Positions 27,001-34,202 are shown, counted from the stretch's first letter. The stretch is DNA of 64,000 bases from Tsukamurella paurometabola (GCF_900631615.1 NZ_LR131273.1:1674001-1738000), one strand, 5' to 3'. The notes: generated by a model from the letters alone, not told the origin. Program-made: numbers and translations.

Positions 27001-27275
27001 ACCGGACCCGTCGCGACGAGGGTGCCGGTGCCCCCGGGAAGTCCGCTGATAGCGGAACAGGGGACTGTGACGTCGATCCTATCCGGCACGTACGACAGCA
27101 GCGGCGCCGTGACCGCCTCGAGCGAGCCGCGCTGCGGCCAGTCGAGCGCCGCGGTGGACTGCTGGACCGGCATGAAGGGCGTGAGCAGCGCGAACAGTAC
27201 CCCGAGCACGCCGGTGAGTGCGGCGGTCCGGGCCGTGGTACGGACGGTGCGGGCAGCGTCGGACGGTTCGGGCAC
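24024..27275 (-). CDS. embC: Arabinosyltransferase EmbC
   Basis: A 1083-aa GT-C arabinosyltransferase, first of the emb genes in transcription order. It has an N-terminal helix, a periplasmic jelly-roll domain and the catalytic NTSDDGYILTMARTAEAAGY region. The core is multi-spanning (TPTKWTHQFGAFAGLAGALA) and the C terminus is a large periplasmic module. EmbC builds the arabinan of lipoarabinomannan in mycobacteria. The GTG at 27275 is preceded by TAGACT and six bases, suggesting a leaderless mRNA. In M. tuberculosis aftA lies directly upstream; here the divergent ImmA gene does. Confidence 0.9.
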   Translation of the reverse strand: MPEPSDAARTVRTTARTAALTGVLGVLFALLTPFMPVQQSTAALDWPQRGSLEAVTAPLLSYVPDRIDVTVPCSAISGLPGGTGTLVATGPVDSPDTVRRGMTIGVTTLPDQRRLLEVVVRNTPLLTVDVAALAAPGCGAIVFSGDSKTVKAQVTGITAPDGRPLAGGKDNGFDYRPQVVGVFTDLHGTVTDSTRIQFRANIDTRYSTVPAAARWVVIVLAIALILASLVALHRLDVAADGRRHRRILPAGWWRPTKLDSTVIALLVTWHVIGANTSDDGYILTMARTAEAAGYTANYYRWYGAPETPFGWYYQAFAWLSHLSTASPWVRLPALICGIATWLIISREVVPRLGRAARSPFALWAAAGVFLVYWFAFNNGLRPEPVIALGALLTWCSVERAIATGRVLPFAAAAVFAGWTVAAGPTGIMTVAALLAGVRPVGRRILTRARTSAAGFRLTLAAYVAPVLAAGVLLVPIIFSKLTASAFVDKTLMQSDVGTVVDTKKWYNEIDRYSALFTFTADGGVARRFAVIVTFACLLLAGAVLLRKGRVPGASLGPSRRLVAVTLGGLLLLMFTPTKWTHQFGAFAGLAGALAALAAIALAPAALRSARNRALSAAVLLLVLGLSFSGPNGWWYASNYGVPWGESTVLALGTVFFAGAGVALLVAGWLHFHEPDPAPVSPRAKRVVDFFGRQSSITWAAWVVVVLCIGSMAATTGITQFSSFSNGKANLRAIRGDGCNLADYVLTEPDPTSGLLLPLDGNARDGLAGPGTTGVSPDGVPTIINATTSSNTDDSSTSLDAMARLPQDTTSGRTSTAGINGSHMRLPYGLDPARTPVLGSYSQEAQLKAQVVTKWYPLPKNEGDRSLITLSAAGKFTDDELYLEYSTDAPRAGAEPAVAGKKSFIDIGPKPAWRNLRLPRTDLPADATAIRVVAIDDDLAIDHWLAVTPPRVSKLVTAQELIGSTEPVLLDWTSGLAFPCQRPFSHSNGVAEVPQWRITPDQNLSPVTTEWEGTLGGGPLGWTQMLLQQEKIPGYLRGDLGQDFGDVMRLVPYSPARAADLTLGTRTVWGTHVEAPIRKDRTDS

Positions 27276-27281
27276 CCCGCG

Positions 27282-27287
27282 AGTCTA
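27282..27287 (-). promoter_or_regulatory. Putative -10 box of embC (leaderless)
   Basis: On the minus strand TAGACT is followed by six bases and the embC GTG. This matches the TANNNT-N6-8-start pattern seen before many genes in the window. Confidence 0.45.
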
Positions 27288-27363
27288 GACGTCGCGACCT
27301 GGCGGAATCCGTGCGAACCGGTTCCAAGAGCGGCTTGGTGTACAACGAGCCGACGAACCGACG

Positions 27364-27369
27364 TATCGT
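27364..27369 (+). promoter_or_regulatory. Putative -10 box of the ImmA gene (leaderless)
   Basis: TATCGT followed by seven bases and the ATG at 27377. It fixes the start choice, because an in-frame extension back to 27218 would overlap embC. Confidence 0.5.
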
Positions 27370-27376
27370 TTCGGGC

Positions 27377-27802
27377 ATGAGGGGATCCGACCGGCCGACA
27401 CGCGCAGTGCGCGCCGTCGTGCGTGCCGTGACTCCCCAGTCCGGATCGGGCCCCGGAACCGTCGCCGAAGTGGTCGCCGCGTACGCCGATCACCTGGGGC
27501 GGCGCATCGACGTGCAGCGCATGACGCTGCCGGTCGGCGTCTTCGGCATGTGGTTGCGCTCCGACGAGCGGGACCTCCTCGTGGTCTCGAGCGGCGTCGC
27601 GACCTTCGAGCAGACGCTCGCCCACGAACTCGGCCACCTGGTGCTCGGCCACGAGCAGGGCTGCTCCTCCGACCCCGACAGCGGCAGGGCCGCGCGGTGC
27701 GAGGCCGAGGCGGAGTCCTTCGCCACCCTCCTGGTGCGCCGCGTCAAGGCGGGGCACACGATCACGCGCGTCGACTCGGTGGTCGACGAGCTGCTCGGAT
27801 GA
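27377..27802 (+). CDS. ImmA/IrrE-family metallopeptidase
   Basis: A 141-aa zinc protease-like protein with the HExxH motif in TLAHELGHLVLGHE (about residues 77-90) and a downstream glutamate in EAEAESFA. ImmA/IrrE proteins cleave or inactivate partner regulators, classically XRE repressors. The next gene overlaps by four bases (ATGA) and encodes a membrane protein, and an XRE-type regulator converges just beyond. The target is therefore likely the regulator at 28910, by inference from context. No signal peptide is present, so it is cytoplasmic. Confidence 0.85.
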   Translation: MRGSDRPTRAVRAVVRAVTPQSGSGPGTVAEVVAAYADHLGRRIDVQRMTLPVGVFGMWLRSDERDLLVVSSGVATFEQTLAHELGHLVLGHEQGCSSDPDSGRAARCEAEAESFATLLVRRVKAGHTITRVDSVVDELLG

Positions 27803-28851
27803 TCGCGTCGCTCGTCGCACCGATCCTCTGGCTCGGTGCGCTGGAAAGGCTCAGCCGGTGGCGGGCGAACCGGAACCCGCCCGCCGGTGGTGCGCTCCTC
27901 ACCGCGTTCGCGCTGGCCCTGATGGTGACGATCGATACGCCCGTCGCGATCGATGCCCTCGTGGGCCTCGGCATGACCGAGCTCGAGGTCGTGACCGTCG
28001 AGCGGGTGCTGCTCCTCGTCGCCTGCTTCGGGGCCCTCGTCTTCGCCTTCGCGCTCGACGGCCGGCTGACCCGCGCCCGCCTCACGGCGTGGGCGCTCCC
28101 GCTCGCCGGAGTCGGCCTGGTGATCGTGGGAGGAGCGGTACTGGGCCGCGCGGGTGATCCGACGCGGCTGGGATTCGGCGGCGACTTCGGGCTCGCCGTG
28201 GAGACGGCGCTGATCTACACGTGTCTCGGGGTGACGGCGCTCGTCGTCGCGGTGTCCACGTGGCGGGTCTCCCGGCGCAGCCGGGTGCACCGTGCGCAGC
28301 TGCGGCTCCTGGCCCTCGGTGGCGTGCTCCTCGCGATCGTCGCGGTCGCGAACGTCATCGCCGGCGGCGTCCTTCTGCAGCAGTTGCAGGTGGGCGTGTG
28401 GGTGCTGCGGCTGAACCGGTTCATGCTGGACGCCGCGTTCGCCAGCTGGACGCTGGTGCTGATGGCGTCCTGGCTCACGTCGATCCTGATCTCCGCCCGC
28501 GAGTGGCTTCATTTCCGGCCCGCGTACGAGCAGGTGAGGGAGCTGTTCCCGGACCTCGAGGCCATCGTCCGGCAGGGCGGCGGCTGGGTCGAGACGGCGG
28601 AGGCGCGCGCCGTCGTCGTGCTGGACGGGTGGGCGATGCTCGCCAGCCCCGGGGAGGGGCGGCTGTCCGACCTCCCGCCCGTCGACCGGGCGGCTGCGGT
28701 GGCCCGGTGGCTGGATCGGGAGGCCCCCTACGGATCCGTGCGCGCCGCCGATCTGGAGCCCCCCGCGGGCTGGCGGACGTCGCGGTGGACGGCCGCGATC
28801 ACGAAAAGGGCCCAGCACACCCCGTCGCCCCTGATGGATCGGGTGCGCTGA
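27799..28851 (+). CDS. Multi-spanning membrane protein (MAB_1171c-like putative transporter)
   Basis: A 350-aa protein with seven predicted membrane segments in residues ~1-235: about 3-15, 29-48, 64-85, 92-112, 132-154, 170-195 and 203-230. A ~115-residue cytoplasmic C-terminal domain follows (EWLHFRPAYEQVRELFPDLE). The overall layout and the LFPDL stretch match the actinobacterial MAB_1171c group, which regularly sits next to ImmA/IrrE and XRE genes. Function is unknown. A role as membrane sensor or anchor for the ImmA-regulator pair is an inference from gene pairing and translational coupling. Confidence 0.75.
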   Translation: MIASLVAPILWLGALERLSRWRANRNPPAGGALLTAFALALMVTIDTPVAIDALVGLGMTELEVVTVERVLLLVACFGALVFAFALDGRLTRARLTAWALPLAGVGLVIVGGAVLGRAGDPTRLGFGGDFGLAVETALIYTCLGVTALVVAVSTWRVSRRSRVHRAQLRLLALGGVLLAIVAVANVIAGGVLLQQLQVGVWVLRLNRFMLDAAFASWTLVLMASWLTSILISAREWLHFRPAYEQVRELFPDLEAIVRQGGGWVETAEARAVVVLDGWAMLASPGEGRLSDLPPVDRAAAVARWLDREAPYGSVRAADLEPPAGWRTSRWTAAITKRAQHTPSPLMDRVR

Positions 28852-28870
28852 GCCCCGGGTGGGCCGTTGC

Positions 28871-28885
28871 CGGCCCGTCGGGCCG
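28871..28885. terminator. Possible bidirectional terminator hairpin
   Basis: CGGCCC, loop GTC, GGGCCG lies between the convergent membrane-protein gene (stop 28851) and the EspR-like gene (stop 28910). There is no U-tract, as is usual in high-GC actinobacteria. Confidence 0.4.
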
Positions 28886-28909
28886 ATGGCCCGGGAGGGG
28901 GAGCACGGC

Positions 28910-29311
28910 CTAGGCCGAGCCCTCCTTGCCGTCCTCGGCCTCGAGCTCGGCGAGGAGACCGGCGAGCGCTGCCCGACGGTCCGCCGACAGCTTGGTCGAG
29001 CGGCGTGCCATCTCGAGCATGCCCGACTCGCGCAGCTCGCGGGTCAGCTCCAGATCGCTCAGGACCTCACGCTCGTAGAGCGGGTCCGAGAAGTACTCGG
29101 CGCGGACGCCGAAGGTCTGGGCGATCGACGCCACCATGTCGTACGCGGGACGCGAGCTGCGTCCCGACCGGAGCTGCGACAGATAGGGAACGGACAGCTT
29201 GCCGCCGTTCTCCTCGACCATCCTGCAGAACTCCGACGAGGTGTAGGGCCCCCGGTCTGCGGGATGCACGACCTCGAAAAGCCGGTTCAACTTGGCCGCG
29301 AACGTAGTCAT
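28910..29311 (-). CDS. EspR-like XRE-family transcriptional regulator
   Basis: A 133-aa protein that resembles M. tuberculosis EspR (132 aa) over its length. Shared stretches are TTFAAKLNRLFEVV at the N terminus, VPYLSQLRSGRSSRP in the helix-turn-helix and AEYFSDPLYE. The C-terminal helical dimerisation region follows. EspR is a nucleoid-associated regulator of ESX-1 and cell-wall genes. The ATG at 29311 has a strong GGAAGGGAGGG ribosome site; longer readings are shadows of aroQ. It converges on the ImmA-membrane protein pair, suggesting a functional module. It may instead be a paralogue of EspR with a local role. Confidence 0.8.
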   Translation of the reverse strand: MTTFAAKLNRLFEVVHPADRGPYTSSEFCRMVEENGGKLSVPYLSQLRSGRSSRPAYDMVASIAQTFGVRAEYFSDPLYEREVLSDLELTRELRESGMLEMARRSTKLSADRRAALAGLLAELEAEDGKEGSA

Positions 29312-29378
29312 GAGGCCCTCCCTTCCAGATTGCGAATACTGGGAGATTACATGATCGCCGGGTCCGATGCGTACAGCG

Positions 29379-29394
29379 TGGGACATGTATCCCA
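29379..29394. promoter_or_regulatory. Inverted repeat between the EspR-like gene and aroQ
   Basis: TGGGA-CATGTA-TCCCA. Read as a DosR-type core it is GGGAC-ATGT-ATCCC (one mismatch), centred 42.5 bases upstream of the aroQ ATG. It could equally be an operator of the divergent EspR-like gene. Which protein binds is open. Confidence 0.4.
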
Positions 29395-29416
29395 TTTTCT
29401 CCGTCCCGGAGGCGGC

Positions 29417-29422
29417 TATTGT
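29417..29422 (+). promoter_or_regulatory. Putative -10 box of aroQ (leaderless)
   Basis: TATTGT followed by six bases and the ATG at 29429. No ribosome-binding site is visible between them. Confidence 0.5.
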
Positions 29423-29428
29423 GACCGC

Positions 29429-29869
29429 ATGGGACCCCGCATTCTCGTGCTGAACGGGCCGAACCTGAACCTGCTCGGCGTTCGGCAGCCGCAGGTCTAC
29501 GGCAATAATTCGTACGCCGACGTCGTCGACGAATGCCGTCGGGCCGCGGCCGCGCGAGGCGCGGAGGTGGACGTTCGGCAGACCAATGACGAGGCCGAGT
29601 TGCTGGACTGGATCCACGATGTCGCACGCGAACGTAATTTCACCGCGATCGTGATCAATCCGGCAGCGTGGACCCATACTTCAGTCGCGATCGCGGATGC
29701 GCTGGTCATTCCGGAGGTGCCCGTCATCGAGGTGCACATCTCCAACGTGCACGCGCGCGAGGCCTTCCGGCACCATTCGTACGTGTCCCCCGTAGCCGCC
29801 GGGGTGATCGCCGGATTCGGTATCGCGGGATACCGCTACGCCGTGGATCGCGCCGTCGACCTGTCCTGA
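29429..29869 (+). CDS. aroQ: Type II 3-dehydroquinate dehydratase
   Basis: A 146-aa enzyme of the shikimate pathway that dehydrates 3-dehydroquinate to 3-dehydroshikimate and forms dodecamers in the cytoplasm. The N terminus is ILVLNGPNLNLLGVRQPQVY with the catalytic Arg (19) and Tyr (24). The motifs NPAAWTHTSVAI and EVHISNVHAREAFRHHSYVS carry substrate-binding residues and the active-site His. The usual PE before the catalytic Tyr region is PQ here, a mild divergence. It is not next to other aro genes, unlike the clustered shikimate genes of many relatives, so it may be a second copy. Confidence 0.92.
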   Translation: MGPRILVLNGPNLNLLGVRQPQVYGNNSYADVVDECRRAAAARGAEVDVRQTNDEAELLDWIHDVARERNFTAIVINPAAWTHTSVAIADALVIPEVPVIEVHISNVHAREAFRHHSYVSPVAAGVIAGFGIAGYRYAVDRAVDLS

Positions 29870-29873
29870 TCGC

Positions 29874-30452
29874 TCAGGCGCGCGTCGTGCGGGCGCGCAA
29901 CCCGTCGACGATGAGGTCGACCCCGCCGGCGAACGCGCGGTCCGTCGCGGTCTGGTCGATCTCGCCCGCCGCGGCGCCGGCCCGGGCCATCGCCTCGCGG
30001 GTCTGCTCCTCGAAGGTGAAGCCCACGACGAAGTGCGTCAGCGTGAGCGCGACGGCGTTCGCGTCCGCGGGTCCGGCACCGGCGGCGGCCGCGATCTCGG
30101 CGATCTGCGCCTGCAGGTTGCTGGTGCCCAGCTGCGAGGCGAGGGACGCCGAGACCACCTCGGCGCCGTCGCGGTGCTTGCGCAGCACGGCGCGCAGGGC
30201 GTGCGCGTACCCGGTCAGCTGCCGGTCCCAGCGCATCCGTGACTTCGACGCCGCCGCGGCGAGCGACGGGTCCGCGAGGATGGTGTCGGCGATCGCGGCG
30301 AGCAGCGACTGCTTGTTCGGAATGTGCCAGTACAGGGCGCCCGGAGCGACGCCCAGGTCGGCGGCGACGCGCCGCATCGTCAGGTCCGGCAGGCCCGACC
30401 GGTCGAGGACGCCGATCGCGGAGGTCAGCACGTCGGAGCGGTTGATGGCCAC
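29874..30452 (-). CDS. bioQ: TetR-family regulator, likely BioQ
   Basis: A 192-aa TetR repressor. The HTH is TMRRVAADLGVAPGALYWHI (about residues 25-44), followed by a TetR_C-type ligand domain. It is divergent from bioY-bioM-bioN, and the 40-base gap holds a perfect TTGAAC-CGT-GTTCAA palindrome, very close to the BioQ operator TGAAC-N3-GTTAC known from corynebacteria and mycobacteria. This argues that it represses biotin uptake, and perhaps itself. The GTG at 30452 is the best start; longer readings overlap the operator and bioY. Confidence 0.75.
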   Translation of the reverse strand: MAINRSDVLTSAIGVLDRSGLPDLTMRRVAADLGVAPGALYWHIPNKQSLLAAIADTILADPSLAAAASKSRMRWDRQLTGYAHALRAVLRKHRDGAEVVSASLASQLGTSNLQAQIAEIAAAAGAGPADANAVALTLTHFVVGFTFEEQTREAMARAGAAAGEIDQTATDRAFAGGVDLIVDGLRARTTRA

Positions 30453-30485
30453 GGACTTGACTCTAGCCGAGCGCCCCGTTACTTC

Positions 30486-30500
30486 TTGAACCGTGTTCAA
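30486..30500. promoter_or_regulatory. BioQ-type operator overlapping the bioY start
   Basis: A perfect palindrome: TTGAAC, spacer CGT, GTTCAA. The bioY GTG (30493-30495) lies inside it, and a TACTTC -10 (30480-30485) is seven bases before that GTG. Bound repressor would cover the start site of a leaderless mRNA. Confidence 0.75.
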
Positions 30501-31059
30501 CGCCGCCACGTATCGCGCGACGCCGCGCGATCTCGCCCTCGTCGCCGTCTTCACCGCCCTGACGGCGGTGCTGGCGATGCCCACCATCACGATCAGCGGC
30601 ATCGCGCCCATCACCCTGCAGACCCTGGGGTTCATGCTGGCCGCGTCGCTGCTCGGCTTTCCGTGGGGCGGGGCGTCGGTCGCGCTGTACGTGCTGCTCA
30701 TCGTCGTGGGGCTGCCCATCGGCGCGGGCGGGCGCGGCGGCCTGGCGGTGCTCACCGGCCCGACCGGCGGCTTCCTGATCGGGGGCATCGTCGGCGCGCT
30801 GGTCACCGGCTGGCTCGTCGACACCTGGGGCCGCACCAATCCGGTCACGGTGGGACTCGCCAACATCATCGGGCTCGTGCTCATCGTCTACGCCATCGGC
30901 CTGCCGTGGCTGGGCTGGCGCACCGGCTCGGGCCTGTTCGCCAAGCTCACGCTGGGATTCCAGTTCGTCCCCGGCGACCTGATCAAGGTCGTCATCACGT
31001 CGCTCGTCGTGGTGACGGTCGCGCGGGCCTATCCGGCCGTCGCGAAGAAGCGGGCATGA
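30493..31059 (+). CDS. bioY: Biotin transporter substrate-binding subunit BioY
   Basis: A 188-aa ECF-transporter S component with six membrane segments. The family pattern includes FTALTAVLAMPTITISGIAP, ITLQTLGFMLAASLLG and the glycine-rich LTGPTGGFLIGGIVGA. It captures biotin in the membrane. bioM follows with an ATGA overlap and bioN with a one-base overlap, giving the complete BioYMN biotin importer. The GTG start sits within the operator, so initiation is probably leaderless. Confidence 0.9.
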   Translation: MFNAATYRATPRDLALVAVFTALTAVLAMPTITISGIAPITLQTLGFMLAASLLGFPWGGASVALYVLLIVVGLPIGAGGRGGLAVLTGPTGGFLIGGIVGALVTGWLVDTWGRTNPVTVGLANIIGLVLIVYAIGLPWLGWRTGSGLFAKLTLGFQFVPGDLIKVVITSLVVVTVARAYPAVAKKRA

Positions 31060-31739
31060 TCCGGCTGGACGACGTCCACCACGCCTACGACGACCGCCCC
31101 GTCCTGCGCGGCATCACCGCGGAGCTGTCGGAGCGGCGGATCGGCATCATCGGCGCCAACGGCTCCGGCAAGTCGACGCTCGCGCGGACGTTCAACGGCC
31201 TCGTCGTACCCGATTCCGGCACCGTCGAGACCCTGGGCCTGGACATGCGGAAGAAGCGGTCCGAGGTGCGTCGCCGGGTCGGCTTCATGTTCGCCGACGC
31301 CTCCGCGCAGATCGTCATGCCCACGCCGGCCGAGGACGTCGCGCTGTCGCTGCGCCCGCCCGGCCGGGGCCGGAAGCAGCCCGTCGACGCCGAGCGGGTG
31401 GCCGCGGTGCTCGCCGAGTTCGGGCTCGCCGATCACGCCGACGCGCCCGCGCAGCTGTTGAGTTCGGGGCAGAAGCAGATGCTCGCGTTCGCCTCGGTGC
31501 TGGTCACGGACCCGGAGATCCTGGTCTGCGACGAGCCGACGACCCTGCTCGACCTGCGCAACGTGCTCAAGGTGCGGGACCGGCTCGCCGCGCTGGAGCA
31601 GCAGGTCATCCTGCTCACCCACCACCTGGACATGCTCGACGACTTCGACCGGGTGCTGGTGATGGACGACGGTGCCCTGGTCCACGACGGCCCGCCGGCC
31701 GAGTCGATCGCCTTCTACCGCGAGCTGGCGGCCCGCTGA
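31056..31739 (+). CDS. bioM: Biotin ECF transporter ATPase BioM
   Basis: A 227-aa ECF A-component. Walker A is GANGSGKST (about residues 33-41), Q-loop region FADASAQIVMP, signature LLSSGQKQMLAFASVL, Walker B ILVCDEPTTLLD and switch His in LLTHHLDML. The LSSGQ signature with Q is typical of ECF ATPases. The start overlaps the bioY stop. Confidence 0.9.
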   Translation: MIRLDDVHHAYDDRPVLRGITAELSERRIGIIGANGSGKSTLARTFNGLVVPDSGTVETLGLDMRKKRSEVRRRVGFMFADASAQIVMPTPAEDVALSLRPPGRGRKQPVDAERVAAVLAEFGLADHADAPAQLLSSGQKQMLAFASVLVTDPEILVCDEPTTLLDLRNVLKVRDRLAALEQQVILLTHHLDMLDDFDRVLVMDDGALVHDGPPAESIAFYRELAAR

Positions 31740-32314
31740 TGCTCGGCCGCTACGTCCCGCGCGACTCGCCGCTGCATCGCACGCCGGCCGCGGTGAAGCT
31801 GGTGGCGATGCTCGCGCTGGTGACGTTCCTGGCGATCCTGCCGCGCCCGGTGCCGCTCGCCGTTTCCGCGCTGGTCGTGGCCGCGTTCTTCCCGGTGGCT
31901 CGGCTGCGCCCCGTGCACCTGTGGCGGGCGCTGCGCCCGGCGCTGGTGTTCGCGGTGGTGCTCACCGCGTTCTACCTGCTCAGTCAGGGGCTTTCCGACG
32001 GTGCCCGCGCGGCCGTCGGTCCCGTCGGGCAGCTCGTGGTGGGCGTGCTCGCGGGCAACCTGCTGGTGTTCACCACCCGCGCGAGCGACCTCGCGGCGCT
32101 CGCGGGGCGGGTCCTCGGCTGGCGCGTGGAGCTGCTGGTCGCGCTGACGATCCGCTCCATCCCGACGGTGATCGCCGTCGTCCGGCAGACCCGCGAGGCC
32201 GCGTGGGCGCGAGGGCAGCGCGCGTCGCTGGTCCGGGTCCTCCCGACGGTGCTGGTCCGCCTGATCCGCGACGCTGACCTGCTCGGTGAGGCTCTCGCCG
32301 CCCGCGGGCTGTAG
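31739..32314 (+). CDS. bioN: Biotin ECF transporter transmembrane subunit BioN
   Basis: A 191-aa T component with five hydrophobic segments. The two short coupling motifs with A-R-G, AWARGQ and ALAARGL, are present near the C terminus and contact the ATPase. The ATG shares one base with the bioM stop. It completes the biotin import operon. Confidence 0.87.
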   Translation: MLGRYVPRDSPLHRTPAAVKLVAMLALVTFLAILPRPVPLAVSALVVAAFFPVARLRPVHLWRALRPALVFAVVLTAFYLLSQGLSDGARAAVGPVGQLVVGVLAGNLLVFTTRASDLAALAGRVLGWRVELLVALTIRSIPTVIAVVRQTREAAWARGQRASLVRVLPTVLVRLIRDADLLGEALAARGL

Positions 32315-32340
32315 GACGGAGCGGCGTCGTCCGGCGACGC

Positions 32341-34005
32341 TCAGCGCAGCGGGTGGGGGAGGAGCAGCTCGCAGTTGCGGTCGGCCTCGGCGCCCAGGAG
32401 CTCGTCGTCGCGGTGGATGTCGTTGTACGCGAGCTCGCGGTACAGGCTGGCGAGGCCCTTCGCGCTCAGGTCCGACGGGTTCGCCGTGGCCGGGCTCGCG
32501 GCCTCGATGAGCGGCGTGAACAGGCTGAGCGTGCCGTCGCGGTTGTCGGCGACCTCGATGATCCGGGCCAGCTGCGGGAAGTCGACGTGGCTGGCGGTGT
32601 TGATCTCCCAGAAGCTCTGCTTCGGCGTGGGGCCGGCGTGCGGGATCATCTCGTTCTTGTGGGTGTGGCCGTTCACCCAGGCGATGACGTTCGGGTGGTC
32701 GGTGAGCGTCTTCACGAGGACCCCGCCGTCGTACTGCTTCTCGCCCGGTTCCTCGGGGTCGGGGAGTTTGGCGGTCATCGACCGTGAGGTGTGGTGGCTG
32801 AACACGATGACCAACTGGTCGGGGCGGGCCTTGAGCTGCGCGACGAGCCAGGCCAGCTGCTTCTCCCCGATGGTGCCCTCGGCGATGCCGAGGTTGTTGG
32901 TGGTGTCGAGGGCGATCCCGAGCACGCCCGGCGCGAGTTGGAAGGTGTACCAGGTGGGGCCGTCCGGGCTGGAGAAGCCGTGGCCGACGGGGCCGGGCCC
33001 GGTGACCGCGGGGTCGAAGTGCCGGCGCACGAAGTCGCGGGGGCTGAACGGAGCGCGCTTGGCGTCGACGGTCACGGGGATCACCGGCCCGGAGAGCTTG
33101 AGCTTGGTGAGCATCGGCCCCACCTGCGCGGGGTCCGTCGTGAGGGCGCGCGCGATGGCGAGGGCCGCGGGGTCGGTGTGCGGGATGTCGAGCTTGACGG
33201 GGGAGAGGTAGAGCCAGTCCGCGATGCCGTTGGGCAGGGTGCCGAGCAGGCTGTCGTCGTGGTTGCCGACGACGGCGTACCAGGGCATCCGCAGGCCGGG
33301 GCTGGTGTGGGCGCCGATGGCGGCGCGCAGGAAACCGGGGATCTGCTGGAAGCCCTTGTCCTTGTACATGTCCCAGTACGGGGATTCGGGCTGCCAGTAG
33401 AGTGCGGCGCCGTGCGCCTGGAGGCCCTCGAAGCGGTCGGGGGCGCCGGTGTTGGGGATGACGGTGCCGCCGGAGAGCACGGTCTGGAACCAGGTGAGCT
33501 CGGCGAACTCGCGGTTGTCGGTGTTGTCCCCGGTGGTGATGACGCAGTCGAAGGCGCGACCGGTGAACGGGCCGGCACCGATCGCGTTGATCCGCTCGAC
33601 GAGCGAGACGGCGCCCTGCGTGGTCAGGGTCTCCTGCGGTCGGAAGGCCGGTGCCTGGAACGGGTGGACGAACTCGAACCGGGCGGGGCTCTGCGCATCG
33701 ACGATGTGCATGTCGGTGAGCTGCACGAAGGAGGCCAGCGGGGCGCGGGTGGCCTCGCGGGTGCCGCCGGCGGTCGCCAGTTCCTGGCGCACGTACAGGG
33801 GCCAGCCGGCACCGTCGACCAGGGGGCGGTAGCCGCCGGCCCGGGGCTGGCCGGGCACGCTCACCCGCTCGAGGGTGGTGCCGGTGATGTTCCCGGCGAC
33901 CGTGGTGCCGGGCAGGGCGTGGGCGATGCGGCCGGTCGCGGCGGCGGTGGCGGTGGCGAGCGCGGCGACGGCGCCCGCGCGCAGGAATCCCCGGCGTGTG
34001 GTCAT
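32341..34005 (-). CDS. Tat-exported metallophosphoesterase (TIGR03767 family)
   Basis: A 554-aa calcineurin-like phosphoesterase. The N terminus TRRGFLRAGAVAAL is a twin-arginine signal, giving export across the membrane. Metal-binding motifs are LTDMHIVDAQ, TTGDNTDN, VVGNHDD, VFSHHT and GHTHKNE, all in the expected order. The ATG at 34005 starts at the Tat signal; the frame extends seven codons upstream without improving it. Family members are actinobacterial secreted phosphatases of unknown substrate. The gene is alone; the iron-regulated lipoprotein gene upstream is separated by a structured repeat. Confidence 0.88.
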   Translation of the reverse strand: MTTRRGFLRAGAVAALATATAAATGRIAHALPGTTVAGNITGTTLERVSVPGQPRAGGYRPLVDGAGWPLYVRQELATAGGTREATRAPLASFVQLTDMHIVDAQSPARFEFVHPFQAPAFRPQETLTTQGAVSLVERINAIGAGPFTGRAFDCVITTGDNTDNREFAELTWFQTVLSGGTVIPNTGAPDRFEGLQAHGAALYWQPESPYWDMYKDKGFQQIPGFLRAAIGAHTSPGLRMPWYAVVGNHDDSLLGTLPNGIADWLYLSPVKLDIPHTDPAALAIARALTTDPAQVGPMLTKLKLSGPVIPVTVDAKRAPFSPRDFVRRHFDPAVTGPGPVGHGFSSPDGPTWYTFQLAPGVLGIALDTTNNLGIAEGTIGEKQLAWLVAQLKARPDQLVIVFSHHTSRSMTAKLPDPEEPGEKQYDGGVLVKTLTDHPNVIAWVNGHTHKNEMIPHAGPTPKQSFWEINTASHVDFPQLARIIEVADNRDGTLSLFTPLIEAASPATANPSDLSAKGLASLYRELAYNDIHRDDELLGAEADRNCELLLPHPLR

Positions 34006-34105
34006 GGGTAGAGACCCTAGACACAAATCACATGAGACACATGAACAACACGCGTAACACTGGTAACCGCTCGGCGGCGGCTGCGTGCCGGGGCGCGGAG
34101 CGGTG

Positions 34106-34194
34106 CGCGCTGAAATGTGCGTCGGGACGGCGCGGCCGTCTCACGACCTGCGGTGATGCGGACCCTGTGCCGGTGGGGCGCACATTTCAGCGCG
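34106..34194. repeat. Long inverted repeat, 16-bp perfect arms
   Basis: CGCGCTGAAATGTGCG (34106-34121) and its exact complement (34179-34194) are spaced by 57 bases. A smaller hairpin, GACGGC-GCG-GCCGTC, lies inside at 34126-34140. The element fills most of the gap between the lipoprotein stop (34203) and the phosphoesterase start (34005). It could be a terminator-like structure after the lipoprotein gene or an extragenic palindromic repeat. Confidence 0.7.
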
Positions 34195-34202
34195 TGTGCC
34201 GC

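Noticed and set aside
27218-27376. N-terminal extension of the ImmA-family protein to 27218
   Set aside because: It would overlap embC and has a shadow-like Arg-rich sequence. TATCGT-N7-ATG supports the start at 27377.
20323-27380. Very long plus-strand frames (up to 1105 codons) opposite embA and embC
   Set aside because: They mirror the emb genes and show only low-complexity Arg/Gly/Ala/Gln residues. The minus-strand emb proteins have full family motifs.
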